A stretch of DNA of 18,026 nt, taken from positions 1 through 18,026 of the forward strand of contig JAEWKY010000023.1 in the NCBI GenBank assembly GCA_023457615.1, read 5' to 3'. The position numbers and the translations under genes are program-made. Positions 16,490-18,026 of the stretch are shown one piece after another; position 1 is the stretch's first letter; each line of letters begins with the position of its first letter. The DNA comes from Actinomycetes bacterium (GTDB taxonomy: Bacteria > Actinomycetota > Actinomycetes > Actinomycetales > Microbacteriaceae). A model generated the notes under the pieces. It was given only the letters and a program-made list of their open reading frames with translations. It was not told where the DNA came from and did not search any database.

Positions 16490-17989
16490 ATGACGGATAC
16501 GACCGCGCCCTCGAACCCGTCGACGGCGTCGGCGCCCGTGCTCGCCGACCGCCTCGACGGGCGCTCGCGTCAGGCCCTCGTGCTGCTCCTCGCCGCGGTG
16601 TTCGTCGTGTTCCTCAACGAGACGACGATGAGCGTCGCGATCCCGACGATCATCGAAGACCTCGACATCACGGCCGCGAACGGCCAGTGGCTCACGACCG
16701 CGTTCGCGCTCACGCTCGCCGTGGTCATCCCCGTGACCGGCTGGCTCCTCCAGCGGCTCAGCACGCGGCAGGTGTTCACGGCCGGCATGTCGCTCTTCGT
16801 CGTCGGTACGGTCGTCGCCGCGACGGCTCCGGTCTTCGGCATCCTGGTCGCGGGCCGGGTGGTGCAGGCCAGCGGCACGGCGCTCATGATGCCGCTCATG
16901 ATGACGACCGTGCTCACGATCGTGCCGATGCACCTGCGCGGCCGCATCATGGGTCGCATCTCGATCGTCATGTCGGTCGCCCCGGCGGTCGGGCCGGCGA
17001 TCTCCGGCGTGCTGCTCCAGGTGTTCGACCACCAGTGGCGGGCGCTGTTCTGGGTCATGCTGCCGATCGCCGTCGCGATGCTCGTGATCGGCGTCCTCCG
17101 GGTGCCGAACGTGTCCGAGCTGCGCCGCGTGCCCCTCGACGTGCTCTCGGTCGTGCTCTCCGCGATCGGTTTCAGCGGTCTCGTCTACGGGCTCTCGAGC
17201 ATCGGCGAGGCGGCCGAGTCGGGCACGCTCCTGCCGCCGTGGGTACCGCTCGGCGTCGGGGTCGTCTTCCTCGCGCTGTTCGCGCTGCGCCAGTTCGCCC
17301 TCCAGCGCCGCGATGCCGCCTTCCTCGACCTCCGCACGTTCGCCTCGCGCACGTTCACGGTCTCGGTCGTGATGCTGTCGATCGGCATGCTGTCGCTCTT
17401 CGGCATGGTGATCCTGCTGCCGATCTACCTGCAGAACGCCCTCGGTCTGCCGACGACGACGATCGGTCTCATGCTGCTGCCGGGTCCGCTGCTGTCGGGT
17501 CTCCTCGGCCCGATCGTCGGTCGCCTCTACGACCGCGTCGGTCCGCGCCCGCTCGTGCTGCCCGGCTCGATCGTGCTGAGCAGCTCGTTCTGGCTGTTCG
17601 CCCTCGGCCTCGGCGTCGGCACGCCGATCTGGGTCGTCGTGCTTGCGAACGTGCTGCTCGGCCTCGGCCTCGCCTTCCTCTTCACGCCGCTCTTCTCCAG
17701 CGGCCTCGGCTCGCTGCCGCCGCACCTGTACTCGCACGGCTCGGCCCTGGTCTCGACGCTCCAGCAGGTCGCCGGCGCGGCGGGCACGGCGATCTTCATC
17801 GCGCTGCTCGCGGTCGGCATGGCGGGGGCTGGCAACGCCGACGTCACGACCGCGACTCCCGAGCAGATCGTCGCGGGCGTGCATCAGGCGTTCCTCGTCG
17901 GCGCGTTCGTCTCGCTCGCGCTCATCCCCGTGTCGCTGCTCGTGCGGCGGCCCGCGAACGCCGGCGCGCCGGGCCACGGCGGCCACTGA
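16490..17989 (+). CDS. DHA2-family MFS multidrug/H+ antiporter
   Basis: The 499-residue product is a major facilitator of the DHA2 (EmrB/LmrB/QacA-like, 14-helix) drug:H+ antiporter family. After a hydrophilic start of about 28 residues, helix 1 contains FLNETTMSVAIPTIIEDL (41-58), the position of the family's LDxTIVNVALP motif, with Glu44 as the acidic residue. NGQWLTTAFALTLAVVIPVTG (helix 2), GRVVQASGTALMMPLM near 122-137 (helix 4), and the antiporter motif C region APAVGPAISGVLL at 164-176 (helix 5) follow. About 14 hydrophobic segments can be traced to residue 488, and the tail is short and Gly/Arg/His rich. Drug or lincosamide-like efflux is inferred; the substrate is unknown. ATG 16490 has a strong GGAGG. 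No adjacent regulator gene is seen. Confidence 0.92.
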   Translation: MTDTTAPSNPSTASAPVLADRLDGRSRQALVLLLAAVFVVFLNETTMSVAIPTIIEDLDITAANGQWLTTAFALTLAVVIPVTGWLLQRLSTRQVFTAGMSLFVVGTVVAATAPVFGILVAGRVVQASGTALMMPLMMTTVLTIVPMHLRGRIMGRISIVMSVAPAVGPAISGVLLQVFDHQWRALFWVMLPIAVAMLVIGVLRVPNVSELRRVPLDVLSVVLSAIGFSGLVYGLSSIGEAAESGTLLPPWVPLGVGVVFLALFALRQFALQRRDAAFLDLRTFASRTFTVSVVMLSIGMLSLFGMVILLPIYLQNALGLPTTTIGLMLLPGPLLSGLLGPIVGRLYDRVGPRPLVLPGSIVLSSSFWLFALGLGVGTPIWVVVLANVLLGLGLAFLFTPLFSSGLGSLPPHLYSHGSALVSTLQQVAGAAGTAIFIALLAVGMAGAGNADVTTATPEQIVAGVHQAFLVGAFVSLALIPVSLLVRRPANAGAPGHGGH

Positions 17990-18026
17990 GGGCGCGATGA
18001 GCGAAGGCCCCCCCCCGGGGGGGCGG
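17990..18026. other. Window end with C9G7 palindromic homopolymer; possible start of a next gene
   Basis: Nine C (18008-18016) followed by seven G (18017-18023) form a perfect 7-bp GC palindrome at the right edge. An ATG at 17997, with GAGGG nearby, opens a frame of ten codons (MSEGPPPGGA) that runs off the window and could be the start of another CDS. The homopolymer may also be a sequencing or assembly break. I cannot decide between these. Confidence 0.3.

Overview
This window is about 18 kb of very GC-rich chromosomal DNA (roughly 70% G+C by eye). It comes from an actinobacterium, most likely a member of the Microbacteriaceae or a close relative. The evidence is the marker set SepH, DUF4193, DUF3093, DUF3710 and DUF3159 around dUTPase, a ParC-type topoisomerase subunit separate from gyrase, very strong G/C third-position bias, and TAGnCT-type -10 boxes placed directly before start codons (leaderless genes). 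I see no phage, insertion sequence, integron, CRISPR, toxin-antitoxin or secretion locus. It reads as core chromosome with two small transport loci at the edges.

Layout. Bases 1-869 hold the 3' end of a polytopic membrane protein with an extracytoplasmic C-terminal domain. Bases 930-2034 hold an azlC-azlD pair, a two-component branched-chain amino acid exporter. Bases 2087-3874 encode an ABC exporter half-transporter. It converges on a type IIA topoisomerase A subunit (3900-6395, minus). That gene is divergent from an NPP-type phosphodiesterase (6408-7520, plus), with only 12 bp between the two start codons. sepH (7558-8583, minus) is divergent from a DUF4193 zinc-ribbon gene (8773-9063, plus). 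A DUF3093 membrane protein (9071-9541, minus) is divergent from dut (9574-10041, plus). dut overlaps a DUF3710 gene, which overlaps a DUF3159 membrane protein gene, making a tightly coupled operon up to 11395. After a 147-bp regulatory gap containing a perfect AT-rich 12-bp inverted repeat comes acnA (11543-14377), then dxs (14433-16376), then a DHA2-type drug/H+ antiporter (16490-17989). The window ends in a C9G7 homopolymer palindrome that looks like an assembly edge.

How the genes fit together. The centre is a chromosome-maintenance and housekeeping block: decatenation (ParC), control of FtsZ and division (SepH), nucleotide-pool sanitation (dUTPase), the TCA cycle (aconitase) and the first step of the MEP isoprenoid pathway (Dxs). 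Four actinobacterial domain families of unknown function sit among them. Dense packing, short overlaps and leaderless starts are the dominant organisational features.

Nothing here is clearly a new defence or mobile system. The items most worth a second look are the acnA operator, two independent 21-bp in-frame tandem duplications on either side of dut, the cluster of leaderless promoters, and the DUF4193/DUF3093/DUF3710/DUF3159 group.
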